From Cylindrobasidium torrendii FP15055 ss-10 (Eukaryota; Basidiomycota; Agaricomycetes; Agaricales; Physalacriaceae), in the NCBI GenBank assembly GCA_000934385.1, contig KN880439.1, forward strand, positions 1-64,000: a stretch of 64,000 nt of DNA. The letters run 5' to 3'. Shown one piece after another: positions 45,207 to 56,896 of this stretch. The position numbers were made by a program, and so were the translations under genes. How positions within the stretch are numbered: the first letter of the stretch is position 1; each line of letters begins with the position of its first letter. Below the pieces are notes generated by a model, which saw only the letters and a list, made by a program, of their open reading frames with translations, ran no database searches and was not told the DNA's origin.

Positions 45207-46189
45207 ATGTCGCAAGCCAAAGCTCAAGCCCAATCTTCGGAATATCCATCGAATTCTGAGAATAGACCCACCTCAATCCGAACATTTCTTATGCAAGATG
45301 TTGATCCAGAAGGTTGCATAGGACCATTATCAGCATATTGCTTCATGACCGGCTACATGTTCGTGGTTTGATTGTACCGGCGCGCAAATAAAGGCTACTC
45401 ACTCACCTTTTTGGCAGAGACGTGTTGTCTTTCAGTGCCATATTCGTGTGGTGTGGATTCCAGACTGGCAATCTTGCTCAGGTGCGAAAACAATACGGAC
45501 AGCGAGTAACCAACCACTTAACTTTCCCTGTTGTTCAGCTCGGTCTAGCCATCGCACGCCTTTTCGACGGCTCTCATGGTCATCGAGATTCAATCTTCCA
45601 TCTGCCAGATAGACAAGCATTGACCTCCCTCCTCACATTCAACGCTGGCGCCTTCGTCGGCCGCATCGGCGACTACATTGGGGCAAAGACAAGGCTATGG
45701 CTGGTATTAGGAACGTTCATTCAGACCGTTTTCACCATGGTCGCGGCCGTCACAATGTTCAAGAGCGGGCAAGGCTCAGTCGCCGACGACCGTGCTATCC
45801 CAGTCTGGTCCAACGCGCTCTCATATGTATGTTTGGCGTTCATGAGCGCCAGTCTTGGCCTGCAGGGCGTATTAGGCAAGAGGCTGAATACACAGTTCAC
45901 CACCACCAGTGAGGACTCTCAGGTTTCAACCGTCTCATATAGCTCACCATTTTCAGTCGTCCTAACCACGGTGTGGATTGAACTTATGACGGACCCCAAG
46001 CTTTTCGACTTTAAACATATGGTCAAGACCAGAGATCATAAACTCATTGCCGCATCAGCCTTACTGTTTGGGGCATTTGTAGGGCGAGCTATCCTGGCTG
46101 CTATCGGGACACCTGGCGCTCTGGGTGTCGCATGCGGATTCCGAGTTTTGATAACTTTGAGCTGGTTAGTTGTACCCGCAAAAAAGTAA
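45207..46189 (+). CDS. DUF1275 (YoaK-like) membrane protein
   Basis: Six-helix-type membrane protein of unknown activity, found in bacteria and fungi. The start is MSQAKAQAQSSEYPSNS. Splicing at about 45360-45419 restores the family motif GYIDVLSFSAIFVWCGFQTG NLAQ. A second intron (about 45481-45537) leads to LGLAIARLFD, then LTFNAGAFVGRIGDYIG, LWLVLGTFIQTVFTMVAA, LSYVCLAFMSASLGLQG and GKRLNTQFTTT...VLTTVWIELMTDP. It ends with helices LIAASALLFGAFVGRAILA and FRVLITLSWLVVPAKK. Codirectional with the HyuA gene, 200 bases downstream; a transport role in the same pathway is only a guess. Confidence 0.88.
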
Positions 46190-46379
46190 CAATCTAGTGC
46201 GAAGTCAACACTGCGGACATCCACAATCGAATCGAGCGCGTACTCATGCGCTCTTCGTGCGACCTAGCTGTCATGCGCCTTGCAATGCTCCTCAAACCAC
46301 TGAAATCCACAATATCGCTTCCATTGCCCAAACCCGAGGTATATAATAATATGTAAGAAAGAGCACATAGACGACACAT

Positions 46380-48468
46380 CTACGTGGAGAAAACAGGTGT
46401 TACGCGAACAGGAAGACGACCGGGTTGTCCGTTGACGAACGGCTGGAGAGCAGGCGACGCAATACGGTCGACCTTGACACCCGGCACCTCCTTGAATTCC
46501 ATAGCCTTGACGAGACCAGCGATGACCAATTTGATCTCCATAACAGCTAGAACAAGGGTCAGATAGTACGAGGGCTAATCCAACAAGCAAGCTTACCAAG
46601 TCGCCATCCAATGCACATACGAGCGCCATCGAGGAAAGACAGCGTCGGGGTGTATGGTCCACGGGGAAGGTCGCGGCCCTCGAGGCTGTTGTCCAACCAC
46701 CTCTCGGGAACGAATTCAGCGCCGTCGGGGCCCCAGACGTCGGGATCCTGGTTAGTGGTCATGAAGGGGAGGATGAATTTCTAACGCATCGAAACAGTCA
46801 GTATAGGAAGAGGTTCAAACGGCCAAGTAACGCACATCGCCCTTCTTGACGGGCAAGGAGGTGATGACTGAACCGTCCGCAAGTGTTATTGGATGGCGTA
46901 AAGGGATAACATCGTCCTCGAGAGCGACACGTTCGGTGTCTCGTGCAGCGGGGTGGAGGCGGATACTTGATTAATGCGTTAGAGGTGAAGGTTCAGAGGT
47001 GCGGCGACTCAAGTACTCACCCTTCGCGGACGACAGCGTCGAGATATGGAAGCTTGTCCAAGGCCTCGAAGGTGAAGTCAACATCCATGACTTCCTCACG
47101 GAGTCTTGTTTGCGCCTCCAAATTGCGCGCAAGGTCATATAAGGTGAAGTGAATCGCACTGGCGGTGGTTTCGTGACCAACAACCCTGAAGGATATCGCT
47201 CAGATTAGGTTTACAGCAAGATGCACGAACGCATACAAAAATGTCACAATCTACGAACGGTTCAGCCGACGCAGAAAGAAGGTATATTCGCAACGTACAT
47301 TATCAAGAAGTGTCTTCTCGTCCATTTTAGAGCCTGACTCTTTCACAAGGACCGAAAAAATGCTGGTGCCCTCGGAATGCTCGCCGGTGAGTTTTTGCTC
47401 CTCGAGCATCCGGTTGCCAATCTTGTAGACGATCTTCTTGACGATGCTGTCCTCATGAAGCGCCTTGATTGGGAGTTTTGTGATCCAAGGCATGATGCCG
47501 ATGACATGAGGAGCTAGCCAGCCACCAAAGGTAGAGAATAGCTGGACATCCTGCTTCCACGCCGCAAGGACTTGCTTCGACTCGGTGGTATTGTAGCCAA
47601 GGTCGTGGTTGAAGCCAACCCGTCCTACGATTTCGAAGCTACCCCAGATTGTCAGTTACAAAGACGGTGGTGGGACGATATACACACATGCAGGGGCCGA
47701 TGTAATCAGGAAGGTTCAGCATGGCTGTCCCGCCCAGCGCTGCAATGTCGTGTTGGAAGCGTTGGACAGTCTGGTATGTCCTGTAAGTGACGCAAAGCCA
47801 TCGCGCGCTGCACGGTTGCTCACCTTGTCCAAAACTTGCAGTACTGTCGGCGACATGGCCTTGATAGCAGATGGTCTGTCCATCTGGTCAGCTGCGCAAT
47901 AGCGAATCGAGACGACGCCGTACGTGAATGCAGGGGCAATCAGCTTGCGCTGAATTCGGTGTTCGTCGCCCTCGGCCCACAGAACACCACGTCCAAGCAG
48001 GGTTGCAATGATTGGGCGCAGAAATTCGGACTTGCCTACCTCTATGTTAGCGGAAGACGGAGCGAAAGGTGAGCGACATACTGTAAGTATACGCATTCTG
48101 GGTGATATGCTGAATCGCGAGGTGATCAGAGACGATGATCTACTTCATTAGGACGGACGTGGAGAAGGTCATCGACGTGGCTTACGACGTCGGGCTGGAA
48201 AAGGGCAGCCTTGATGCGGAACACCTTGCCCAACAGACCCGTCCAGCGCGTGTATTCGACGCCGCACTCGGTTTTGTCTATCCGATATTGGTGCCCAAGC
48301 ACAAGGCTGGCTTCATCCAAGGGCTAAGAGGGTGTCAGGGGCGTCGACAAAGCAGGCGAAAGTCCTCACAGCAAGTGGAAGCTTGTCCTTGGTGGTGGAT
48401 GCGTCCGCGATGCGTCGGTACGCAATGTAGGAGAACAGTAAAAGAATGAGGGCTGTCAAGGCAGACAT
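46380..48468 (-). CDS. Cytochrome P450 monooxygenase
   Basis: Heme-thiolate monooxygenase anchored in the ER by an N-terminal helix (MSALTALILLLFSYIAYRRI). About ten exons. Signatures: LRPIIATLLGRGVLWAEGDE then HRIQRKLIAPAF (C-helix), I-helix VGHETTASAIHFTLYDLARN, K-helix ExxR in VVREG|IRLHP (across an intron near 46970-47020), the PERF-like FVPERW, and the heme loop FLDGARMCIGWRLG with the Cys ligand. The last exon ends FVNGQPGRLPVRVTPVFST at 46380. The usual AG before HETT is VG here. The substrate is unknown. It converges on the DUF1275 gene and is separated from it by only 190 bases. Confidence 0.93.
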
Positions 48469-49584
48469 GACGAGGTTGGCGAACACAACGGTAGGGGGGA
48501 CGAGAAGAGATAGGGCTTCTCGTTTCTGTTGACCTCCTTATAGGTCCGTGCATGCCCAGGCTGACATAGCATGTCCGACCAACACCTCAAGGCCTCATGC
48601 CGGACATTGCAGGATTTAATCGATCCTTACGGCAGGTGAACGTCGGGAATCCTGCCGCCTGATGTTGTCTCCAGTTCGCTGGTTTTCCTGCAGCAAAATG
48701 TCGCGACCGCCTACTGCCCTGGAACCCTGCGCTTGAGGCGGAAAGGATTGCTTTGAGCTCAGTTGCGGGTGGAGAAGCCCCGAAGGAACGGCCTTCCCCA
48801 GTGTGGTTGTATCGGTGCCAGTATCATCACGGTGATCACGAGCTGACGGCCACACGCACTTAGATAGTCCTGAGGGTATGCCAAGGGCATGCTTTCAAGG
48901 AAAGTCACTCGTTGCTACTCAACACTGAAACTATCTCCTGGGATAGAAATACGCAAGCTACATAAAGCAAACCTTTCAACAACTTTTCAACCCCGTTTTA
49001 TCGAGAATAATGCACCGACAAGCGTTTTCACGGTCACGTGCATAGTGTGTTTCCGTTGCAGGGACATTCCTGATCTACATGCTTCCCAGATGCTTCCTAG
49101 GGTATGTAACTATGTGATTCCTCGATTTCTTTATACATTTTCAAGAGTTTATGAGTTTATGAAGCTCTGGGCTCTATAGTACTGACGGCTCCCGACGCGC
49201 ATCCCCGCCGGCGCTTGGGCGCCAGGTCGAACAACCTGAGCGTTCAACGTTCAACGTTCAACTATTGCTCAAGTTGTAAAAATAAAATACTGTGCTTTGT
49301 GGTTGTTCTGAAGACGTTACCGGCCTACTCAAAAGCGCGCATTTCCAGTGTGTATCATTAATTTTTCATGGCCATTCCGGGATCCTCAGCCAATTATCGA
49401 GAATGAAATTTGGGGCCCAAAGAGATTCCTGGAATGTACGTAGGAAATCATGCCCGGAATCCATAACTCTGGGAAACGGAGGTCAGATGGGGCTATCCCA
49501 ATGCATGTCGGCAATGCATACATTTTTGGTACTTAAGGCTATGGGCCTCTGAAGCTTTCCTGGTAACATTTGTTCGCCCTCGAA
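48469..49584. other. Divergent intergenic region with a small tandem repeat
   Basis: 1.1 kb between the P450 start and the second DUF6534 gene. A triple tandem of CGTTCAA is at about 49228-49252. No gene is supported. Confidence 0.45.
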
Positions 49585-51180
49585 ATGGCATCCGACTCTT
49601 CCTCCTCCGCGGCTGCAAGTGTCGGACTCCCTCCAGAGGTGCAGACGCAAATCAACATGTCTGTTGGCGCAGTCGTGCGTACTCTTTCTGACTGGTGTTA
49701 ACGGTGAAGTTTAACGTCCGTATAGGTGGTCAGCAACAACCTCTCGGTCAGTTTTCAAATTTTCGAGATTTCCTGTGCTCAACGTTGCTTAGTTTTTATT
49801 CGTCGGGATTACACTCTGCGGAGGTAACGACGATATACTTCGCGTCGCTGTACTCGCCCTCACACTTCCTTAACCTAGCATGGACTTATGCCAACAACTA
49901 TCGACACGACCCATGGCCCTTCAAGGCGCTTGTAACATTCTGTGTGACGCTGTGTGTTGTGGACTGTATTAGTACAGGTTCATGGGCGTATAGTTGGGCC
50001 GTCACCAACTACGCAAGTATGTCTGAATCTCGACTCTGGCCTTCGAAAACAGTATCTAACGACCTCAAAGATCCCACGGTGCTCGCGTTCACTCCATGGT
50101 ACGTTTTGGCGCACTCTACACGCTTGCTCATACTGATTCTGTTCTAGGCAGTTTTGCCTGAACGCTACCATTGTGTACGTTGCCACGCTTTATCCTCGAT
50201 AATCCTCGGACTTAAATCTGTTCCTGCCAGTGGTGTAACGACCCTTGTGGTCCAGTGGTTCTATGCCTGGCGTGTTTGGATGGTCTCTATGAAGGCGAAT
50301 TGGTACATTCCCGCGTTGATCTGGGCGCTGTCCTGCATGTCTTTCGGTACGTTTCATCGTCTCGCAAGTCTGCGCGGGTAACTCTAATAGCAAGCAGGCG
50401 TGCTCATGTGGATGATCAACGTTGTTATCACCTACCGTCTTATTTCTGAAATTGAACGTGTTATGTGAGCATCTGTACCACCCTTGATTGGACACCAACT
50501 CACCGTCCCCTCAGCCCAGTCGTCTACGTCTGGCTCATTGGATCCGTGTATGTCCTGTGGCCCATTTTCCGTTGGTTCGCACTAATCCACGCTTCCAGAG
50601 GAGCCGACGTGTTTATTTCGGCGTGTATGTTGTACTACCTCGATTTACGATACCGCTTGAAAAGCTCTCAACGGCAAATGTCGACCCAAGGGTATGAACG
50701 TATACCACATACTCGCCCTCTTTGCTAAACCGCTTCAGACGTTTCCGCGCTATCATCGTGCGCACGGTCGAATGCAATATCTTGTCTCTGTTGGGCCAAC
50801 TGACGACGGTTGTCCTTTTCAACCAGTCGAAAAAGGTCGGAATGTACTTTGCCCTGACGGACATGTGCCTGGCCAAAGTGTACACCATCTCCTTGCTGGT
50901 GTCTCTCAACAGTAGACCTAGCTCTGGTGGCTCGTCGTCGGCTACGGTAGAGGTCTCCGGTAACAGTTTGAATGGCCCCGCATCGTACATGCTCAGCGAC
51001 CGCCGCGGAGCGCCTGCAAACCAAATATCGATTGCTATCCAGTATGTACGACCTCACCTTCAGCAGCAACACACTTACCGTTTTAACAGGCAGGAGACAA
51101 TCAGGGAAGCCAACCAATTAGATGATAGCAAGGACAACATTTCAGAAGATTATAAGGTCAAACCTGACCATGCCGTGTAG
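49585..51180 (+). CDS. Second DUF6534-family seven-helix membrane protein
   Basis: The start is MASDSSSSAAASVGLPPEVQ. Exons 49585-49674, 49726-49746 (21 nt), 49793-49823 (31 nt) and from 49879 splice in frame to VVSNNLSFLFVGITLCGAW, then TYANNYRHDPWPFKALVTF, the family's first-loop motif (YxxDPWxxK). Later helices include VTTLVVQWFYAWRVWMVSM, WYIPALIWALSCMSFGVLM, VVYVWLIGSVGADVFISACM and FALTDMCLAKVYTISLLVSL ending in LNSRPSS. The hydrophilic tail is Ser-rich. The second half is like the DUF6534 gene at 6 kb, but the two are clearly diverged paralogues. Function unknown. Confidence 0.8.
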
Positions 51181-51572
51181 TTCCAGCGTTCCGCGCTGCA
51201 TCTTGAATACCCATACGAATTAACTGCTTATATTTTCTTGTTGGATTATGATACTGTCTTTTTGTGGGCTAGCTTTATGGGTGATTATGTACGCACAATG
51301 GACGCACGTGGAAGGGCGCCATCATTCGATGAAGTCTCAACGATACGAACTTGGCATCCTCGGACCACTGAGCTCCATGCAGTATAATGACAGCCCAAAA
51401 TACTTATTTGTCGCGGATAAACCATTGCCATGACCTCTCGCAGTGAATTGACCAAGATGGACTTGTGGGTGAGCTACAAGACTGTACAGCCTGGGTGGGG
51501 CCTATACAATGTACATAACAAAAGATGATAACTAGGTGCTTGACGGCAGAAGATGTAATGTCCATACTGATA
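51181..51572. other. Convergent intergenic region
   Basis: 3' flanks of the DUF6534 gene and ssr4. No gene seen. Confidence 0.45.
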
Positions 51573-52799
51573 CTATGCCACGGCGACATCGACTTCCATG
51601 GACGATGAACCACGCAACTTTCTTGACTTCAACGCTTCGATCTCCTGCTCAAGCTTCGCGACCTTCTCTTCCATAGCGGGCAGGTCGAAAGCTTCATGCG
51701 CTTTGGGTGGAGCGGGCGTATGCTTTCCGCCGTATGCAGCATGGCGGAAAATATCGTTCATAAAATCGTGATTTCGCCTGTATCGTGCCAGCGCCAGCGA
51801 GCGTGTCGAGACAAAGTCGGCCTCATCCACATCTTCAATTTCTTCGGGGCGGGGTGGTCCAGGGGGCGGTTGACGGGGTTGCTGCTGGGCTGCCATCGCC
51901 TCGCGTCGTTTTTGCTCGCGCTCCATCATGGCCATGTTGTTGTTCTGCTGGGCAAGCATGGCTTGTTGCTGGTGTATGCTCATTCCTGCCATAGGTGGAC
52001 CACCGCGCATGCCTCCGCCCATACCCATCGGTCCTGGGCCACCCCCGCCCATCGGCCCACCACCGACCATGGGGCCTCCACCACCCATAGGTCCTGGTCC
52101 ACCACCTCCCTGTGGCATTCCAACAGGGGCCTTGAGCCCCGAACGCTCTCCAGCAATAAAAACAGGAGGCTCCGTTACTTGGCGAAGAGGATACGTTCGA
52201 ATGGGGGAAGTGAGAAGTGCGTGCGGGACAGCTACACAGTACGCGTCAGGTTGTGCGCAGTGTCAATTAACGCGTAACGCACTCATGGCTTCCCCGCGCG
52301 AATAATGTATGAGCAGGAGTTGCGGATGCCCACCCTGTATGAGGCGATATCTTCGCCGGACGCGCCAACCGTGAGTGTCGCTCGAACTTGGTACAAAGCC
52401 GTATCTGATTTCATGGGTCTCGAGTTCCTTGGAGCGATTGGTCATCTTCGTATACAGCATAGAGGGGACGCACTTTTCCACCTGGCAAGCTGATGGGGTA
52501 CTTTTGCTCTTGTTCAAAGTATCGAATTCCGTCATTTGGAAACAGCTGTTGTAAGGGTAGAAAGACAAGAAATATGGATCCCTCTACAAATGATTTAGCA
52601 TAGCGCAAGTATCACTCGGAACGCGTCGCACACCTTGAGGTTTGTCTATGAACCCCCATACAAAAGGCTGCTGTGTTGCAATCATAGCAGCTTTTCCGAG
52701 CATTGTGACAGCCTGTTCAGTCGAAAGTTGCGGATGCATGCCTAAATCTTTGGGAAATTTAAGGCAAAGGCCTTCGGAGACTTGGGCTGGTGTGGCCAT
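51573..52799 (-). CDS. ssr4: SWI/SNF and RSC chromatin-remodelling subunit Ssr4
   Basis: Fungal subunit of SWI/SNF and RSC. The N-terminal DUF1750-type domain is spread over three exons: MATPAQVSEGLCLKFPKDLG, QQPFVWGFIDKPQ, then EGSIFLVFLPLQQLFPNDGI, and ETHEIRYGFVPSSSDTHGWR with RRRYRLIQGGHPQLLLIHYS. Introns lie at about 52583-52631, 52441-52490 and 52234-52285. The long last exon has a Gly/Pro/Met-rich low-complexity run, then STRSLALARYRRNHDFMNDI (the conserved C-terminal Ssr4 block) and a coiled-coil end (EEKVAKLEQEIEALKSRK). An in-frame upstream ATG exists, so the start could be earlier and would then overlap the divergent neighbour. Confidence 0.85.
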
Positions 52800-52875
52800 C
52801 GCGGTGGTCGGTGAGAAAGGTATGATTGACCCCGGGTTTAGATCGAACCTCAACGCGCTCTCACGCATTACCGTC
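52800..52875. promoter_or_regulatory. Very short bidirectional promoter
   Basis: Only 76 bases separate the chosen ATGs of ssr4 (leftward) and of the next gene (rightward), so their leaders must overlap or start inside the neighbour. No TATA box is seen. Confidence 0.4.
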
Positions 52876-53472
52876 ATGCTCTCCATTATCCGTGCCCGTG
52901 CACCTCGCGTAGTGCAATCCATTCCGTCACGCGCCTTCCGGACAAAGTCGTTTTCTGGAAGAATTGCCGCAGAGAGGGATGAACGCTATGGGCGAATTAT
53001 CGAACGTCAACTAAAGGCCGCTATCGAACGACGAGACAAGGAAGAGGCTGAACAAACAAATAACGCGCAGAACTCTCAGACGCTTGATAGACAAGAACGC
53101 AAGGCAGCTCGAACAAGGGTCCTAAGTAAGTTGCTTCATGCCATCTTCCATGCAGGATGTCTTGACTCCGCCGTCTAGATGCTGAGAATGCCTTTTTCTG
53201 GAACCAACTCTCGGAATCTCAAAGAGAGACTCTGGACAAATTCGGAATACAAACCTGTGCGTCCTTCCAGATCCCTGCCTTCTGCAGTGGCTTACAGCCT
53301 TCCAGTTGAACAACTAGTGGAAGCCAGTAATGACGCCGACAGGACTATGAACGAATCCCCATATCCAACATCCGCTCAGCTACGCCCACGTCTGCGCCAT
53401 GCTCACAGAATATACGAAGAGGTCATGAAGACAATGCAAAGCGAGCGTTTCGTCCCAGAAGGCCTACGGTAA
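52876..53472 (+). CDS. Small hypothetical protein with mitochondrial-type N-terminus
   Basis: The start MLSIIRARAPRVVQSIPSRA is basic, hydroxylated and free of acids, as in import signals. A Lys/Arg/Glu-rich helix follows (RIIERQLKAAIERRDKEEAE). An intron (about 53128-53178) joins RTRVL to NAENAFFWNQLSESQRETLD KFGIQT. A second, very short intron of 31 bases (GTGCGT...CTGCAG, about 53257-53287) is needed to reach LAYSLPVEQLVEAS and the end MQSERFVPEGLR; without it the frame stops shortly after. No known family is recognised. Confidence 0.65.
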
Positions 53473-54660
53473 TCAGTTCACTCTACACTGGCCAACTCAA
53501 ATTATGGCGACTCGGCGTAATACTTCGGGACAGAACTCCCACTTGAAATAAAGTACTTGCTAATAATCTCCTGGGAGTCTTTTTGCTCTAGAAGTTGACA
53601 GATATCATCTCCAAGTCATGCTCACCGTAAACACAATAGCGAGTCGCTTCAATCGGCTCGAAGACCTACTAGTTCTACTACCAGAATTTCCATGTCCGCC
53701 GGACTATTCGTCGAAGCTAATGGGGACGCGCTGTCATCGGCTCTCAAGAAACGCTGTCTGGAGCTCGAGGATCAACCCACATATCTCAAAGAAGTTTGAA
53801 GAACGCACAACGAGGGTGGTCCGAACACTCGTGCATTTATCAGCTTACTCCCAGGCGTGTCCACCTACTAAAATGAGCAAGTTCCTCATGTTATGCGGCC
53901 AACCGGACTATCACAAGAATGAGAGATCCAGATTTTTCGATGGTTTCTCGTGTCTCCGACAACGTTTGCGACGTCGCATCTTCCCATCAACAGTTGAGCT
54001 CGATAGACATTTCTGGAATTCGAGTTATACACGTAGGAGCGCGCCCTGGTTGACACTGTCGGTAGTCGGTTAACCGTCGCCGTGATGCAGCATGCAGCAC
54101 TCAGTACAAGGCACTCAGTTGAATGCACTCATGACATTGATTAATCTACAGCGATCTGCAGTCCAGACCGCGCGCACTGCCAGTGTGGTGGGGGCCACTT
54201 CTGAAGTCGCAGCAATCTCACTCACAGTTGAGAAGGTAGTTCTGTCCTTGCTGCACGACTTGGTTATTCCAGCGGACCACACTGCCAGAGTGTCTGTCAG
54301 GAGGCTGTCGTGCAATCAAGCAGATCATGGCAGAAATCAATAAATGCGCATGGATATCGGTGTGCATGTTGACAACGCCCCTTCACTAGCGCGGCTTCGA
54401 GGTTTCCGAGTAGTAACTAAGTTGTCAAGGGAAAAACGAAAGACGCACCGAGACCTGCCTTAGGCCTTATAAAAGGATATCTCATTTCAGGACATCCTCA
54501 CGGGCTTTCCCTTCGTTCCCCCACTCCCAATCCTTCAAAATTTCGGGTAGTACCAGCTGGTCTCTGCTTCCCCTTTCTTTCTGAACCATCTGGCTGAGCC
54601 GTCCTACACATTCACTTTTATTCCCTCTTTTTTTTTGCTCCTGGCCTACTTGTTCTCGTC
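53473..54660. other. Intergenic region, no gene supported
   Basis: 1.2 kb holding the promoter of the Egh16-like gene at its right end. Near 54097-54132 the word GCACTCA recurs three times at a 14-base spacing. An ORF at 54092-54343 with a Val/Ala-rich sequence has no family match. Confidence 0.45.
54468..54475 (+). promoter_or_regulatory. TATA box of the Egh16-like gene
   Basis: TATAAAAG lies 186 bases before the ATG and is followed by a strongly CT-rich leader, typical of highly expressed fungal genes. Confidence 0.6.
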
Positions 54661-56546
54661 ATGAAAGCCGTTTTCTCTGTTTTGCTTCTCTCCGCTGTTC
54701 CAGCCGTGCTGGGCCACGCCGTCATTGCTGGAATCAACGGCGCGAACGGTGTCTCGACGCTGGGTTTTGGTGTCTGTACGTGAATTTTGTCGGGTGGGCA
54801 GGGCCAGCTGGCTAATCCGTGTTTGCAGCTGATAGCATTCCTCGCAACTGCACGTCCGAGCAGCCATGCCAGCTCGACACGCCGGTTCTGAAGGATCTTT
54901 TGACTGGTATGCTCTACAGAATGGCAACGATTCTACGGCACTGACCTGACATTCAGACCCGTGTGGTGCAACGCTCATGGGCGGTTCCATCAAGATTCAG
55001 GATGCACTGGCTGCTGCTCTCAAGCAGGGCGGTGGATCTCTTCCTACTCTAAATGCCGACGGGACCATCGAAATTACCGTCCACCAAGTCAACGCTGATG
55101 GTGGAGGACCCTTCGTGGCCATGGTCAACAACGACGCGACCGGCAAGGACTGGACAGCTACGACTGTTGTGCAGCAGGTACCAGGTGCCAACGGATTGCT
55201 GCGGTATGTTTGTAACTAGTTTTCCTCCTGATTATGTGCTGACAGCGTGCGAAGTGGCGGACCCGCAGACTCGCAGATGATCGTCAAGGTTGACGACCCC
55301 AGCAAGTGCACAGGCGGTACCACCGGAGACGTATGCTTGATTCGCTTGAACAATGGCGGCGCAGGACTCGAAGATTCCGTCGCGAACGGTGCTGGGCCCT
55401 TCGGTGGCTGCCTCGCTGTATCTGGTATGTCTAGTCTACCCTGTCTTTTGCCCGCAATGCTCATGTCTATATAGCTGGTAACGCCAGCTCTGGTTCTGCA
55501 TCTGGTTCTGCTACTGCGCGTAGCAGCGCTGCATCTGCCACTGCCTCTGCTAAGACCTCGAAGGCCGGAAAAACACACAACAACCGCGCCGTCTTTGACC
55601 CTGCTGTTTACGTCGTCCGCGATGTTCACCCGACGATGAACAAGCGCCAGCTGAAGCTTTCCAATCTCCTTGCTCGTCGCCGTTCCGTCGACGAGGAGAT
55701 TCAGAATGAGAGCCGGGCACTCGTCAGTCGTCAAGAACTCACCGCGGATCTCATCGACGAATTGAAAACCGCTCTTGGTACGGCCATTGACAGTAAGTTG
55801 CAAACACACCCTTTATCATTCCAACTTGTTGACCCCGATGGTAGTTCCTATTGATGGCATGGCTGGTCACACCGACGCTGATCCCAACGGTGGAAACTCG
55901 ACTACTGGATTCAACAAGGCCAACGCTGTTCTCACCACGCAACAGAACGTCGACCTCAAGAAGGCTGTGCAGCTTGCCATCGAAAACGCTATGGGCGCGC
56001 TTGCCGCATCCTCAAACATCAGCGTTAACGCTGACGGCTTCAATGTCTCTCAGAAGTTTGACCTGGTATGCCCATGTTTAATCCCCGGTCTGACAATTAC
56101 TGACATCCTGCCTAGATCGATACCGACCAGGCCAACCAGGAGGCAGCTGCCGCACTCCTCGATGGCAAACTCACCAGCATTAACTTGGGCAATGCCGGTG
56201 TCGGGGAGCCCAACACTGCTGTTGTCGACTCGCTCGTCGGTGGAAGTACGTGTCTTGATCACATTAGCGACGACCACACTTGCTCATCTGTGCATATCTA
56301 GTCTCCAACATCAAGACTGTCACCGTTGGCCAGCTCAGCAACGCCTTCGTCCCCGCCACTGCCACTGCCACCGGTGTCGCTGCTGGGGGAGCCACTGCCA
56401 CCGTCACCGTCACCGTCACGGCTTCTGCGACAGCTGCACCTGCAGCGACGACTACGGCTGCTTCTAGTCGCAAAAATAACATGGCTGGAAAGCGTGAGTT
56501 CGAATATTCGGGTATGCGTATGGTACGCTCTAGGAGACGGGCTTAG
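54661..56546 (+). CDS. Secreted Egh16-like (Gas1/Mas3-type) protein
   Basis: Fungal secreted family first known from appressorium- and infection-stage transcripts, also common in saprotrophs; biochemical role unknown. Signal peptide MKAVFSVLLLSAVPAVLG, then HAVIAGINGANGVSTLGFGV. Cys-containing segments include PRNCTSEQPCQLDTPVL, DPCGATLMGG, SKCTGGTTGDVCLIRLNN and GPFGGCLAVS. A Ser/Ala-rich linker and a dibasic site (MNKRQLKLSNLLARRRS) follow, which could be a Kex2-type cleavage point. The second half (DLKKAVQLAIENAMGALAAS, INLGNAGVGEPNTAVVDSLV) lies before a Thr/Val/Ala-rich tail. About seven introns. The end FEYSGMRMVRSRRRA is basic. Confidence 0.85.
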
Positions 56547-56896
56547 TGCCCCCTGGTACAAGCGTCTCTGTTAAGTTCTTTATGTGTTCAATATCCTTGG
56601 GGTTTTTATACTGTACTAGTATTTTGGCAGACTGGTTATAGATTTATTGTTGGATTGGGAGGCTATGTGGTGTGAATGAATTTCTAACCTCTGCAATTCC
56701 TATCACAAGGATTCAGAGGTCTTGAGTGTGCTTTCACTGCTTTGGCCGGTTCGACAACTTGCTATGCATGATAATACGATGAACAGCATTCCTACATCAT
56801 AGCAATGGACCGTAGAGCATGTTAAAATCAATGCAGGATATCACATACATAGAAGATAGCCCTAATCAAACCCACGACTCCAAAGTCACTAGATGC
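56547..56896. other. Convergent intergenic region
   Basis: 3' flanks of the Egh16-like gene and the HbrB gene. No gene seen. Confidence 0.45.

Noticed and set aside
44960..45210. Continuation of the oxoprolinase into a HyuB domain
   Set aside because: A stop follows RHLFVEM and all frames up to the DUF1275 start lack HyuB motifs.
52642..52875. Upstream extension of the small mitochondrial-type gene
   Set aside because: The ORF runs antisense over the first exon of ssr4, whose Ssr4-type sequence is the better explanation.
53618..54073. 151-codon ORF
   Set aside because: It has no family resemblance or start context, and Arg-rich composition typical of chance frames in GC-rich DNA.
56264..56482. 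Minus-strand Val/Ala-rich ORFs over the Egh16-like tail
   Set aside because: They mirror the Thr/Val/Ala repeat codons of the sense strand.
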